Source of the DNA: JAQXGO01 sp045592445
GTDB lineage: Bacteria > Bacillota > Clostridia > UMGS1883 > UMGS1540
DNA: 24,498 nucleotides
Reading direction: 5' to 3'
NCBI GenBank assembly: GCA_045592445.1
Contig: JAZNUV010000011.1
Coordinates: 1-24,498 of the forward strand
Position numbers and translations under genes: made by a program. Positions 6,935-14,473 of the stretch are shown one piece after another; within the stretch, counting starts at the first letter, position 1, and every line of letters begins with the position of its first letter. The notes below the pieces were generated by a model. That model searched no databases, had not been told where the DNA came from, and saw only the letters and a program-made list of their open reading frames with translations.

Positions 6935-7861
6935 TTACTTACAATAGGTTGCAAGCAATGTCTCAATTTCTTCTTCCGTCTCGGGGAATGCCACATTCTC
7001 ATGAATATACCAGGTTTCGGTATGGGTAGCCTCCGCGCCCGGTGCAACCTCGCGGCAAGGCGCAAGTGTTTCAAACTCCAGCATGTCTGCACACGTAAAG
7101 GCTTCGAGTGACACGCCGCCATCCGGATATGTTGCACCATCCTCATGCGTATAGCGCTTGGCAAACAACGTCCCGTCATTCAGATATGCGCCGCAGCTTC
7201 TTTCACAGGCAATACCGATTTTAAAGTTCGTATCTGCTGTTTTCAGCTGGCGCAGAGTAATGGTGGATTTTCCGAGCGTAAAGCGTTCGTCCGTTGCATC
7301 CGAATACGGCCACAAGGAAAATACGCGGTTATGAAGAAGTCCTTTATCCGTCGTATTTTGCGGTAAATAGAGCGTTCCGCCCGGTGCCATAACACTCAGT
7401 GCCCATGGTGCAAAGGTTATCGGCCATGCACCCGTATTTTTCAAAGTGTGTAAAACCGTAACCTTCGGCTCTTTTTCATCCATGGTTATGGTGATGGACG
7501 GGCAAAGACCGATCCATTCCTGCGCATCTCCGGAAAGCGTCAGCACATTGCCCTCTACCTTATAGGACACGGCGCTGTTATCCGGAAAATAGGAACGAGG
7601 CATCGCCTCAGGAGACGACCAAAGGCGATGGCCGCCATAAATATGCCAAACACCCTTGTCACCAAAAATATCAAAGGTGCCCGCGGGTGCCTCACCCGCC
7701 TTAGAATCCGGTAACTCGGCAAAAACATTTTTCCCGCCCGGTGTGCCGAACGAAATGATACGCGGCCCTAAATCCAGGGTAGCCAAAAGCCGTACCGCAC
7801 CATTTTCCATTTCAAGGCAACGCCCGAAAGGGGGATAGTCAATTTCTCTTGTACGAATCAT
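6935..7861 (-). CDS. Galactose-mutarotase-fold protein, possibly DUF4380-like
   Basis: A soluble protein of 308 residues without signal peptide or membrane segment. The N-terminus (FGRCLEMENGAVRLLATLDL, then GPRIISFG) and the middle (G-V-W-H-I-Y-G-G-H-R-L-W, then K-V-T-V-L-H-T-L-K-N-T-G-A-W-P) fit the beta-sandwich of aldose-1-epimerase-like proteins, closest to DUF4380-type members as I recall. Conserved histidines (H-I-Y-G-G-H) could bind a sugar, but the substrate cannot be told. The ATG at 7861 has AAAGGAGA about 6 nt upstream, so the 31 open codons before it are not counted. It is the last gene of the operon, 13 bp after the zinc-ribbon gene, with the terminator immediately behind. A role as epimerase or sugar-binding protein is inference. 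Confidence 0.6.
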   Translation of the reverse strand: MIRTREIDYPPFGRCLEMENGAVRLLATLDLGPRIISFGTPGGKNVFAELPDSKAGEAPAGTFDIFGDKGVWHIYGGHRLWSSPEAMPRSYFPDNSAVSYKVEGNVLTLSGDAQEWIGLCPSITITMDEKEPKVTVLHTLKNTGAWPITFAPWALSVMAPGGTLYLPQNTTDKGLLHNRVFSLWPYSDATDERFTLGKSTITLRQLKTADTNFKIGIACERSCGAYLNDGTLFAKRYTHEDGATYPDGGVSLEAFTCADMLEFETLAPCREVAPGAEATHTETWYIHENVAFPETEEEIETLLATYCK

Positions 7862-7874
7862 ACTGTTCTCCTTT

Positions 7875-8231
7875 TTAAAATTTTTCGCCGCAACTGCTGC
7901 AAAACTGCGCGTCTTTTTCCATTTCCTTTTTACAGTTCGGGCAGGTTTTCGCATTTTTTAAAGTGGCAATACGCGCCTCTATCTCGGCAATCTTTGCGTA
8001 TTTTTCATCAATACGCTCACATTCCGCCTCCAAAGAGCTGTACGAATCTCCGCCCGTTTTGTATGCCTCATACAAAACCTCGCCCATATGGCGCATGATG
8101 CCCGTAATTTCATTTTCCGCGTCTGACACCGCCATTTTCAGCTTTGTCACCTCTACCAGTTCGTTTGACTTTTGGATTGCCACCTTGGTTGTTTTCGTGA
8201 TTTTTTCCTTTAGGTTGTCAAAGAATTCCAT
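7875..8231 (-). CDS. Small coiled-coil protein with C-terminal zinc ribbon
   Basis: 118 residues. Residues about 1-95 are almost entirely helical and charged, with two likely coiled-coil segments (about 3-55 and 65-95). The end carries a zinc ribbon, C97-P-N-C100 and C111-S-S-C114, of the kind found in many small Firmicute proteins of unknown role. There is no signal peptide or membrane segment. The ATG at 8231 has AAAGGAGG 8 nt upstream. It sits between the citrate synthase (15 bp gap) and the mutarotase-fold gene (13 bp gap), so it is co-transcribed. The function is unknown; binding a partner or nucleic acid through the ribbon is only a guess. Confidence 0.8.
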   Translation of the reverse strand: MEFFDNLKEKITKTTKVAIQKSNELVEVTKLKMAVSDAENEITGIMRHMGEVLYEAYKTGGDSYSSLEAECERIDEKYAKIAEIEARIATLKNAKTCPNCKKEMEKDAQFCSSCGEKF

Positions 8232-8246
8232 ACCTGATACCTCCTT

Positions 8247-9590
8247 TTATTTTCTATTTTCCAAGTCCACATAAGGAACTCGGCCGATTACATTTTTATA
8301 GGCAGGCCGAATGATTTTGCCACCCGCCAGCATCTCCTCCATACGGTGTGCGCACCAACCCACCGCACGGGAGATAGCAAAGATAGGCGTGTAAAGTTCG
8401 TGCGGGATGCCGAGCATACTGTATACAAACCCTGAATAAAGGTCTACATTTGCGCACATTTCCTTTTCCACACCCTTTATTTTGCAGAACAGGGATGGAG
8501 TGAGTGTTTCAACCAGATTATAGAGTTCAAATTCCGCCTCACGCTTCTTTTCCGTTGCAAGCTCTCTTGCCTTTTCTTTTAAAAGAACGGCGCGGGGATC
8601 ACTCTTCGTGTAGATGGCATGCCCCATGCCATAAACGAGGCCTGCACCATCAAACGCCTGCCGCCGCAGAATTTTTTCGAGATACGCGCCGACCTCTGTT
8701 GCCGACGTTATATCCTTTACATTTTGCTTAATATCATCTATCATCTCGCGCACTTTAATATTGGCGCCACCATGGAGTGGCCCTTTCAAGGAACCGACAG
8801 CCGCTGCAAGCGCTGAGTAGGTATCCGTACCTGACGAAGATACAACATGCGTTGTGAACGTAGAGTTATTTCCGCCACCGTGCTCCGCATGGATAATCAG
8901 GCATTCATCGAGCGTATCCGCTTCCAGTTTTGTATATGCATTATCCGGGCGTAACATATATAGGAAGTTTTCCGCCGTGGAAAGCTTTGGATTCGGCTCA
9001 TGAATAATCAGACTTTTGTTATCATAATAGTGCGTTTTGGCGTAGTAGCCGTAGGTCACCATTGTCGGGATGCGTGCGATAAGTTCAATGCATTGGCGGA
9101 GCATATTTTCAAGAGATATATCGTCAGGATTATCGTCATAAGAATAGGTCGCCAAAATGGCGCGGGCAAGCTTGTTCATAATATTGGAGCTCGGTGCCTT
9201 TAAAATCATATCCTCGGTAAAACCGCCCGGCAGACCCCTGTTTTCGCCTAAAAGCTTGCAAAAATCAGCAAGCTGTTCCTTCGTGGGTAGTTTGCCGAAC
9301 AAAAGCAAATAGGAAATTTCCTCAAACCCATGCCGATCCTCCACGCGGCATTGCTTTACAATATCTACAATATCTACACCGCGATAGCGCAAAACACCTT
9401 CCTCGGGGATTTTATCTCCTTCATTTACAATATAGCCGTGTGCATCTCCAATGTTGGTGAGCCCGACCAAAACGCCCGTATTATCAGCGTTTCTGAGTCC
9501 GCGTTTTACATTATAGCGCGGATATAGTTCTCCATCAATATGATATGCTTTTTTTGCCGCATCGCAAAGTGTTGTCCATGTTTCTTTCAT
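8247..9590 (-). CDS. gltA: Citrate synthase (si type)
   Basis: Condenses oxaloacetate with acetyl-CoA to citrate in the cytoplasm. The protein has 447 residues, within the long form of the family. Catalytic residues are all visible: H273 in P-L-H-G-G-A-N, H324 in G-M-G-H-A-I-Y-T-K-S-D-P-R, and D383 in N-V-D-L-Y-S-G, equivalent to H274, H320 and D375 of pig citrate synthase. The upstream H-A-E-H-G-G-G-N (H234, H237) binds oxaloacetate in homologues. The ATG at 9590 has AGAAAGGG 7 nt upstream; the frame stays open 23 codons upstream but that part overlaps the lipoprotein gene. It lies 25 bp after the GerM lipoprotein gene in the same operon, unusual company for a TCA enzyme. A 2-methylcitrate synthase activity cannot be excluded. 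Confidence 0.9.
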   Translation of the reverse strand: MKETWTTLCDAAKKAYHIDGELYPRYNVKRGLRNADNTGVLVGLTNIGDAHGYIVNEGDKIPEEGVLRYRGVDIVDIVKQCRVEDRHGFEEISYLLLFGKLPTKEQLADFCKLLGENRGLPGGFTEDMILKAPSSNIMNKLARAILATYSYDDNPDDISLENMLRQCIELIARIPTMVTYGYYAKTHYYDNKSLIIHEPNPKLSTAENFLYMLRPDNAYTKLEADTLDECLIIHAEHGGGNNSTFTTHVVSSSGTDTYSALAAAVGSLKGPLHGGANIKVREMIDDIKQNVKDITSATEVGAYLEKILRRQAFDGAGLVYGMGHAIYTKSDPRAVLLKEKARELATEKKREAEFELYNLVETLTPSLFCKIKGVEKEMCANVDLYSGFVYSMLGIPHELYTPIFAISRAVGWCAHRMEEMLAGGKIIRPAYKNVIGRVPYVDLENRK

Positions 9591-9615
9591 TTGAAAACCC
9601 TTTCTTCTACAATTT

Positions 9616-10485
9616 TTAAATATTTGCTGTAAAGCTTTCGCTGAGCGGAAGATTGCCAAAGGTTTCTACCGTTTCCCCTTCCACCAAAAAGCGAACCTCT
9701 TCTATTTGCGAAAAAGTACAAAGTGTATTGACAATGGCGTACACTGCCATTTCTGCATGGGATGCGTTCACTGTCAAAAAGTTTGCTCCCAAATTGACAA
9801 AACAGACCTTTTCCTGTGTTTCTACGGACAAAACTACCGTTTCCGGCGCCAATGCGGGCAGATGACCCGCCGTACGTGGGCCGCGGATAATTTCCTGCAC
9901 TGCCGCAGTTTCCAGATTCTGCCCCGCAGAGAGAATAATCTGCCGACTTTCGGGCACAAGTGCCGCACTCTTCTCATCCATAAAATATAATGTAACAACC
10001 TCTGCCGCTTCCACCAGCTTATCCCCGCCGGATACGTCTGCCGCCCCAAGTGCTCCAAGCACCGTGCCATCTCTTAGGCTGGTCAGTGGTTTTCCTTCCA
10101 CCAAAAGACGTGCTTTTTGCACATCGGGCAGCGCACAAACAGTATAGATTACCGTATAGCGCGACAAAAGGCGTTGCTCGGTGCTCCCCGTATCAAACGC
10201 CGCGGAAAAATTTACTTCTGCCACCGTCCCTACCATTTCCACGCCCAAAAGTATGGTTTCTGTCGGGATAATCCGCGTCATTCCCGCGCCCACGGGCCCT
10301 TTCAGAAGGGCTTCCACCGTCGCATGAACTAAGTCGCTGCCCTCCGCCGCAACCACGCGGGGTTCCGACACGATTTCTTTTTTATCCGCCGTCACAAAAT
10401 ACAGCGATGCATTTGGCATCTCTTCTTTTGCGCAACCACCAAAAAGCGCGGCGCATAATATGAAAAGCATTACTCTTTTTTTCAT
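9616..10485 (-). CDS. Lipoprotein with two GerM domains
   Basis: A 289-residue lipoprotein. Residues 1-17 are a lipoprotein signal peptide with lipobox L-F-G-G-C (C18), so the mature protein is tethered outside the membrane. Two GerM repeats follow, about 26-150 and 160-282. Each has a V-x-x-L-L-x-G-P or V-Q-E-I-I-R-G-P helix, a P-x-x-T-x-x-L/V-x-V-E strand, and V-N-F-S-A-A-F / V-N-L-G-A-N-F followed by an R/A...Y-x-I/V-V-x-T helix. GerM was named from B. subtilis, where it supports sporulation and germination, and the domain also occurs in actinobacterial LpqB. The ATG at 10485 is preferred over the GTG at 10500 because GAGGAGAG sits just before it. The kinase stop is 11 bp upstream, overlapping the binding site, so the two are translationally linked. 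A role as accessory protein of the kinase is inferred from this. Confidence 0.88.
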   Translation of the reverse strand: MKKRVMLFILCAALFGGCAKEEMPNASLYFVTADKKEIVSEPRVVAAEGSDLVHATVEALLKGPVGAGMTRIIPTETILLGVEMVGTVAEVNFSAAFDTGSTEQRLLSRYTVIYTVCALPDVQKARLLVEGKPLTSLRDGTVLGALGAADVSGGDKLVEAAEVVTLYFMDEKSAALVPESRQIILSAGQNLETAAVQEIIRGPRTAGHLPALAPETVVLSVETQEKVCFVNLGANFLTVNASHAEMAVYAIVNTLCTFSQIEEVRFLVEGETVETFGNLPLSESFTANI

Positions 10486-10496
10486 AGACTCTCCTC

Positions 10497-11873
10497 TCAC
10501 AGCTCTGTCGATATCGGCAGAACGATTCGAAACAGGCTGCCTTCTTCCTCGCGGCTTTCTACTTCGATATAGCCACCATGTAGTTCTACGGCACTCCGTG
10601 CAATGGAAAGGCCGAGCCCCGTTCCGCCCGTTTCCCGCGCGCGTGCCTTGTCTACGCGGTAAAATCTATCAAATATCTTGGCAAATTCCGTATCTGCCAT
10701 GCCAATGCCGTTATCCGCAACTGTGATATACACATTCTCCTCATCCCGATAAAGTTCGGTGTACACGCGCCCGTCTCGAGGCGTGTACTTAATACTGTTG
10801 TCCAGAATATTGTAAACGGCTTCCCAAAGCTTATCGGCATCCACCCGCAGAAATACATTTTCCTGAAGTTCTGTTTCTACCAGTATATTCTTGTCAAGCG
10901 CAAGCGGCGACAACGCTTTAACAACGCCGCTGACAAGTGTATGCAGATTTACGGTAGAAAAGGCAAAAATTTCCGCCTCATCCAACGATGCATCCAGCTT
11001 GGTCAGGCTCAGGAGTTTGTTGATAATCCGCGTCAGTCTGTCCACCTGCTCGTTCATATCGGACAAAAACTCGTTGACTGTTTCTTTGTCGGCATCGGGG
11101 TTTTGCAAAAGTGAATCGCATATGAGCTTAATCGAGCTTAAGGGCGTTTTCAATTCGTGGGATGCGTTTGATACAAACTCTTGCCGTCGCGCATCTATAT
11201 CTCGAATCCGTTCTACCATTGTATTGAACGCCGTCACAAGCCCCGTAATTTCTTTCCCGCCCCGAATATGTATCGGTTGCCGACTGTCCGTTTCACTCAT
11301 CTCTTTGATTTGCCCCGTAATTTTAGATAGTGGCGAAGTGAAAATAGACGTAAGCAGCACGGCACAAAGTCCCATTAAAATACTTGCCGCCACCGCAATC
11401 GACATCAGGCGTTTTTCCATGTGTGCAAAATACGCATAAGACGCATCCGTCGATGCGGCAGAGATTAAAACGCCGATAACCTCCGTCCCGTCATACACAG
11501 GCACTGCTGCATGCATCAGATGTGCACCGTCCTCCGTCGTTTCCTGTGTGTTGTTTTTTCCTTCAAAAGCGCCCAAAACCCACGGTGCCGTCAGAATTTT
11601 GCCGCGCCTTACCGCAGAGGTCGCTGCATCATACACAACACGCCCGTCTTTGTCGAGTAATGTAAGGCCCGCGTCCTTGTACTGCCATGTGTCCGACACC
11701 AAAAAAGGTTGATGCGGCTCTTTTAAAGCAGGTGCTGCAAAGCTTGCCATAATATTGGCATTTTTCAGCATGTTCTTTGAAAACGTGCTCATTGTATATG
11801 TACGGATGCTGTATGAAACCAAAAGCATCACCAGTGCCATGATAATGGCAATTGCAAGACTGTACATTGCCAC
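10497..11873 (-). CDS. Membrane sensor histidine kinase
   Basis: A bitopic sensor kinase. In the numbering from GTG 11873 it has membrane helices at about 3-22 and 156-178, an extracellular sensor of about 130 residues between them, HAMP about 175-228, the phosphoacceptor H239 in S-N-A-S-H-E-L-K-T-P, and an ATPase domain with D-N-S-I-K-Y-T-P (N box), D-N-G-I-G-M (G1) and G-T-G-L-G-L-S-I-A (G2). The architecture is that of WalK/PhoR/MtrB-type kinases but lacks a visible PAS domain. The start is uncertain: the reading frame stays open upstream as K-L-V-V-T-G-I-R-L-R-L-V-A-M, a normal kinase N-terminus, with only ATT (11909), CTG (11903), GTG (11873) and ATG (11867) as candidates; no clear binding site precedes GTG. 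The partner regulator is encoded just upstream. Confidence 0.93.
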   Translation of the reverse strand: MAMYSLAIAIIMALVMLLVSYSIRTYTMSTFSKNMLKNANIMASFAAPALKEPHQPFLVSDTWQYKDAGLTLLDKDGRVVYDAATSAVRRGKILTAPWVLGAFEGKNNTQETTEDGAHLMHAAVPVYDGTEVIGVLISAASTDASYAYFAHMEKRLMSIAVAASILMGLCAVLLTSIFTSPLSKITGQIKEMSETDSRQPIHIRGGKEITGLVTAFNTMVERIRDIDARRQEFVSNASHELKTPLSSIKLICDSLLQNPDADKETVNEFLSDMNEQVDRLTRIINKLLSLTKLDASLDEAEIFAFSTVNLHTLVSGVVKALSPLALDKNILVETELQENVFLRVDADKLWEAVYNILDNSIKYTPRDGRVYTELYRDEENVYITVADNGIGMADTEFAKIFDRFYRVDKARARETGGTGLGLSIARSAVELHGGYIEVESREEEGSLFRIVLPISTEL

Positions 11874-11904
11874 CAGGCGCAGGCGAATGCCTGTTACAAC
11901 CAGT

Positions 11905-12591
11905 TTAATCTTCTTTAAAATAGTAGCCTACCCCCCACTTAGTCAGAATATATTTCGGCTGTGCCGGGCTGGGCTCCAGCTTTTCACGCAAGCGACGCAC
12001 ATGTACATCCACCGTCCGAATGTCACCCGGATAGTCGTACCCCCAAACAATATCAAGAAGGCTCTCGCGCGAATAGACCTTGCCTGCATTTGTGACCAAA
12101 AGGTCCATAAGGTCAAATTCCTTCGCCGTAAGTTCCATCCACTTTTCTCCAATTTTAATTTTCCGTAAATTATAATCGAGCGCAACATCGCCACTGACTT
12201 TCTGGGTTTTCCCCGTTTCCGCTGCGCTGCCCGACTGCGCACGCCGCAAAATCGCTTTTACGCGCGCCTTCAGCTCTAAAATATTAAACGGCTTTGTCAA
12301 ATAATCATCCGCGCCGTACTCAAGTCCGAGAATTTTATCCATGTCCTCAGTTTTTGCTGTCAGCATAATAATCGGTACGCGTGAAAAATCGCGAATTTTC
12401 TGGCAAACGGAAAGCCCGTCAATTTTCGGCAGCATCAAATCCAAAATAATCAAATCAATGCTTTTATCCCGCGCCATTTTCAGCGCTTCCTCACCGTCAT
12501 ATGCCGTTTCGACCAAAAAACCCTCTTGCTCAAAATTAAATTTTATGCCTTTAACAAGCAGTTTCTCGTCGTCCACAATCAAAATTTTCAA
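11905..12591 (-). CDS. OmpR/PhoB-family response regulator
   Basis: A DNA-binding response regulator of 228 residues. The receiver domain (about 1-118) has D7-D8, phosphorylation site D51 in I-I-L-D-L-M-L-P, T78 and K100 (T-K-P-F). A winged-helix domain (about 128-226) ends with V-D-V-H-V-R-R-L-R-E-K-L and a T-K-W-G-V-G-Y-Y-F tail, resembling WalR, PhoP and MtrA. I chose TTG at 12591 because GGAGAG is 8 nt upstream and the product begins M-K-I-L-I-V-D-D-E, the usual start; the GTG at 12600 lies directly against that binding site. It is 13 bp after the ComEA-like gene and its stop overlaps the open frame of the kinase gene. Targets may include the divergent carboxypeptidase gene, by inference. 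Confidence 0.93.
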   Translation of the reverse strand: MKILIVDDEKLLVKGIKFNFEQEGFLVETAYDGEEALKMARDKSIDLIILDLMLPKIDGLSVCQKIRDFSRVPIIMLTAKTEDMDKILGLEYGADDYLTKPFNILELKARVKAILRRAQSGSAAETGKTQKVSGDVALDYNLRKIKIGEKWMELTAKEFDLMDLLVTNAGKVYSRESLLDIVWGYDYPGDIRTVDVHVRRLREKLEPSPAQPKYILTKWGVGYYFKED

Positions 12592-12604
12592 TACGTCCAC
12601 TCTC

Positions 12605-12976
12605 CTATTTTACCGTAATATGCTCACGAATCGCTTCATATTTTTTCTCGCCGATTCCCTCAACCTGCATAATCCATATCGGATGTCGAAACGCGCCGTA
12701 CTTTTCACGATGCGCCACCACGCGCGCTGCCAAAGTATTCCCAATACCTCTAAGCGTTGTAAGCTCCGCCGCTGATGCCGTGTTTATGTTGACTGCGCCC
12801 TCGCGCGGGGTGTAAGGTGGCACAAGCTCTGCCCGATACAGCGTTTCTACATTCTCCTCTTTGAAGAGTATCGGTTGCGAGGTATTGCCGACAACGTGCA
12901 TGCAGATACAAAAGCATAGTAAAATCGCCGTAAAAACGCATGGCACATATTTTCCGTTTTTAAACGAAAAAAACAT
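12605..12976 (-). CDS. Membrane-anchored helix-hairpin-helix protein (ComEA-like)
   Basis: 123 residues. One hydrophobic N-terminal segment (about 10-29) is followed by a short extracellular linker and a ComEA-type double helix-hairpin-helix: V-N-I-N-T-A-S-A-A-E-L at 62-72, L-R-G-I-G-N-T-L-A-A-R-V-V at 75-87, and a second hairpin at about 104-118 (V-E-G-I-G-E-K-K). In ComEA these bind DNA during uptake. It is shorter than typical ComEA (about 200 residues) because the spacer domain is missing, and no comEC lies nearby, so a competence role is not shown. It is the first gene of the operon, starting at the ATG 12976 after GGGGGTTAGG. Confidence 0.85.
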   Translation of the reverse strand: MFFSFKNGKYVPCVFTAILLCFCICMHVVGNTSQPILFKEENVETLYRAELVPPYTPREGAVNINTASAAELTTLRGIGNTLAARVVAHREKYGAFRHPIWIMQVEGIGEKKYEAIREHITVK

Positions 12977-13015
12977 GACCTAACCCCCAAAACCGATAAT
13001 TTTTCGTAAAATCTC

Positions 13016-13044
13016 TTGCTTTTCATCGTCTTTTGGTATATTAT
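13016..13044 (+). promoter_or_regulatory. Promoter of the D,D-carboxypeptidase gene (TTGCTT-17-TATTAT)
   Basis: TTGCTT (13016-13021) and TATTAT (13039-13044) are 17 nt apart; the start point would be near 13051. The -10 box overlaps that of the opposite promoter by five bases. Confidence 0.65.
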
Positions 13045-13068
13045 ATAACAATATCCATGATTTTTCAA
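13040..13068 (-). promoter_or_regulatory. Promoter of the ComEA/two-component/citrate-synthase operon (TTGAAA-17-TATAAT)
   Basis: On the minus strand TTGAAA (13063-13068) and a perfect TATAAT (13040-13045) are 17 nt apart. Transcription would start near 13033, about 57 nt before the first ATG. It is embedded in the forward promoter of the carboxypeptidase gene. Confidence 0.75.
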
Positions 13069-13113
13069 TCAAAATATAAAATTTATTTCAAAAATAAAAA
13101 GGAGGGCTGTCTT

Positions 13114-14403
13114 TTGAAACGACGTATCGGTATAATTTTATTGCTTTTTTGCATTTTGTTTGCCGAAACAGCAGTTGCCGCACCCGCAATTTCCGCGCCC
13201 GCGGCCGTGCTGATGGACGCTGAAAGTGGACTGATTCTCTACGGAAAAAACGAAAATACGCGTGTGTACCCCGCCAGTACCACGAAAATTATGACGGCGA
13301 TTTTAGCAATTGAAAACGGAAATTTGGATGACCGTGTAACGGTCAGTTTTGACGCCGTCAACACCATTGATTTTGATAGCAGTAAGGCAGGTTGGTTTGA
13401 GGGCGAGGTCGTTTCATTCCGCGATTTGCTCTATTCCCTGATGGTCTGTTCAGCAAATGACTCCGCCAACGTGATTGCGGAGCATCTTTGCGGCACACAA
13501 AAAGCGTTTGCGGATAAAATGAACGAACGTGCCGCCGAACTCGGCGCGCAAAACACGCATTTTTTCAATGCGCATGGTCTGCATAACGAAAACCATTATA
13601 CCACGGCACAGGATATGGCAATTTTAGCACGCCACGCTATGTCATTACCGCTTTTCCGTGAAATTGTCGCCCTGCGCACCTACACCATTGAGCCCACGAA
13701 TAAATGCGAGGAGAAAAGGTTTTTAAATTCCACCAATCACCTTTTAAACCCGCAAAGCCCCTACTATTATGCTGATGCCATCGGCATTAAAACAGGGTAT
13801 ACGGACGCTGCGCAAAGTTGTCTTGTGTCTGCTGCAAAAACGGGAGATGTCACCTACATCTCCACTGTGTTCGGCGCCACAAACGATAACGGACAAAAAA
13901 TGTCCTTTGTGGACAGTCGCACCCTTCTTTCCTTTGGCGCACAAGCTTGCCCGCCTGTCTCGCTCGTCTCTGCCGGAGACCCGCTCGGCTCTGTTCCCGT
14001 GCAAAAAGCAAAGGGAATGCGGGATATGCCCGTGCATGCCGATTCCGCCGTTATCAACGCTATGCCGGAGGGTGTCGGGCGTGATGCTGTCACAACGCGG
14101 GAGTACATAAAAACTGATTTAACTGCACCTGTTGCCGCAGGTGACATTATCGGGCGTGTGGAATACTACTACGGTGATATCCTTTTGGGACAGACGTATA
14201 TGGCGGCAGACGTTTCCTGCGAAAAATCGTCCTTACTTGCACGCTTTTTCAAAGCCGTATTCTCTTCCTTTATCTTTTATATTGTTGTTCTGATTCTGCT
14301 TTTATTGGCATTGGTAAGACGTATTCGGAAAATTCAAAGGCGAAAACGCGCCATGCGAAGACGAAGGGCAAACCACGCATCCAATAATCGGATTCGGTAT
14401 TAG
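13114..14403 (+). CDS. D-alanyl-D-alanine carboxypeptidase (PBP5/DacF type)
   Basis: Removes the terminal D-alanine from peptidoglycan stem peptides outside the membrane. The protein has 429 residues. A signal peptide covers about 1-22 (A-E-T-A-V-A-A). The S11 peptidase motifs are in order: S55-T-T-K58 in P-A-S-T-T-K-I-M, S113-A-N115, and K226-T-G228 in I-K-T-G-Y-T. A C-terminal PBP5-like beta domain spans about 290-380. A clear membrane helix follows (S-F-I-F-Y-I-V-V-L-I-L-L-L-L-A-L), then a basic tail; a true transmembrane anchor is less common than the amphipathic helix of PBP5. The start is TTG at 13114 with AAGGAGG 8 nt upstream. It is transcribed divergently from the regulator operon and ends at a terminator. 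The catalytic assignment is firm; the exact paralogue (DacA, DacB, DacF) is not. Confidence 0.93.
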   Translation: MKRRIGIILLLFCILFAETAVAAPAISAPAAVLMDAESGLILYGKNENTRVYPASTTKIMTAILAIENGNLDDRVTVSFDAVNTIDFDSSKAGWFEGEVVSFRDLLYSLMVCSANDSANVIAEHLCGTQKAFADKMNERAAELGAQNTHFFNAHGLHNENHYTTAQDMAILARHAMSLPLFREIVALRTYTIEPTNKCEEKRFLNSTNHLLNPQSPYYYADAIGIKTGYTDAAQSCLVSAAKTGDVTYISTVFGATNDNGQKMSFVDSRTLLSFGAQACPPVSLVSAGDPLGSVPVQKAKGMRDMPVHADSAVINAMPEGVGRDAVTTREYIKTDLTAPVAAGDIIGRVEYYYGDILLGQTYMAADVSCEKSSLLARFFKAVFSSFIFYIVVLILLLLALVRRIRKIQRRKRAMRRRRANHASNNRIRY

Positions 14404-14417
14404 TCCGAAGCGGACAT

Positions 14418-14466
14418 AAAAAAGCACGCAATGCGATACCTCCTTATCACATCACGTGCTTTTTTT
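14418..14466. terminator. Bidirectional terminator between carboxypeptidase and tepA genes
   Basis: An 11-bp stem pairs AAAAAAGCACG (14418-14428) with CGTGCTTTTTT (14455-14465). An inner helix TGCGATA/TATCACA (one mismatch) stacks on it. A- and T-runs on either side serve the two convergent genes. Confidence 0.85.
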
Positions 14467-14473
14467 GTGCAAT

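Noticed and set aside
12605..12976. Competence operon
   Set aside because: Only a short ComEA-like protein is present; there is no comEB or comEC, and the following genes are a two-component system.
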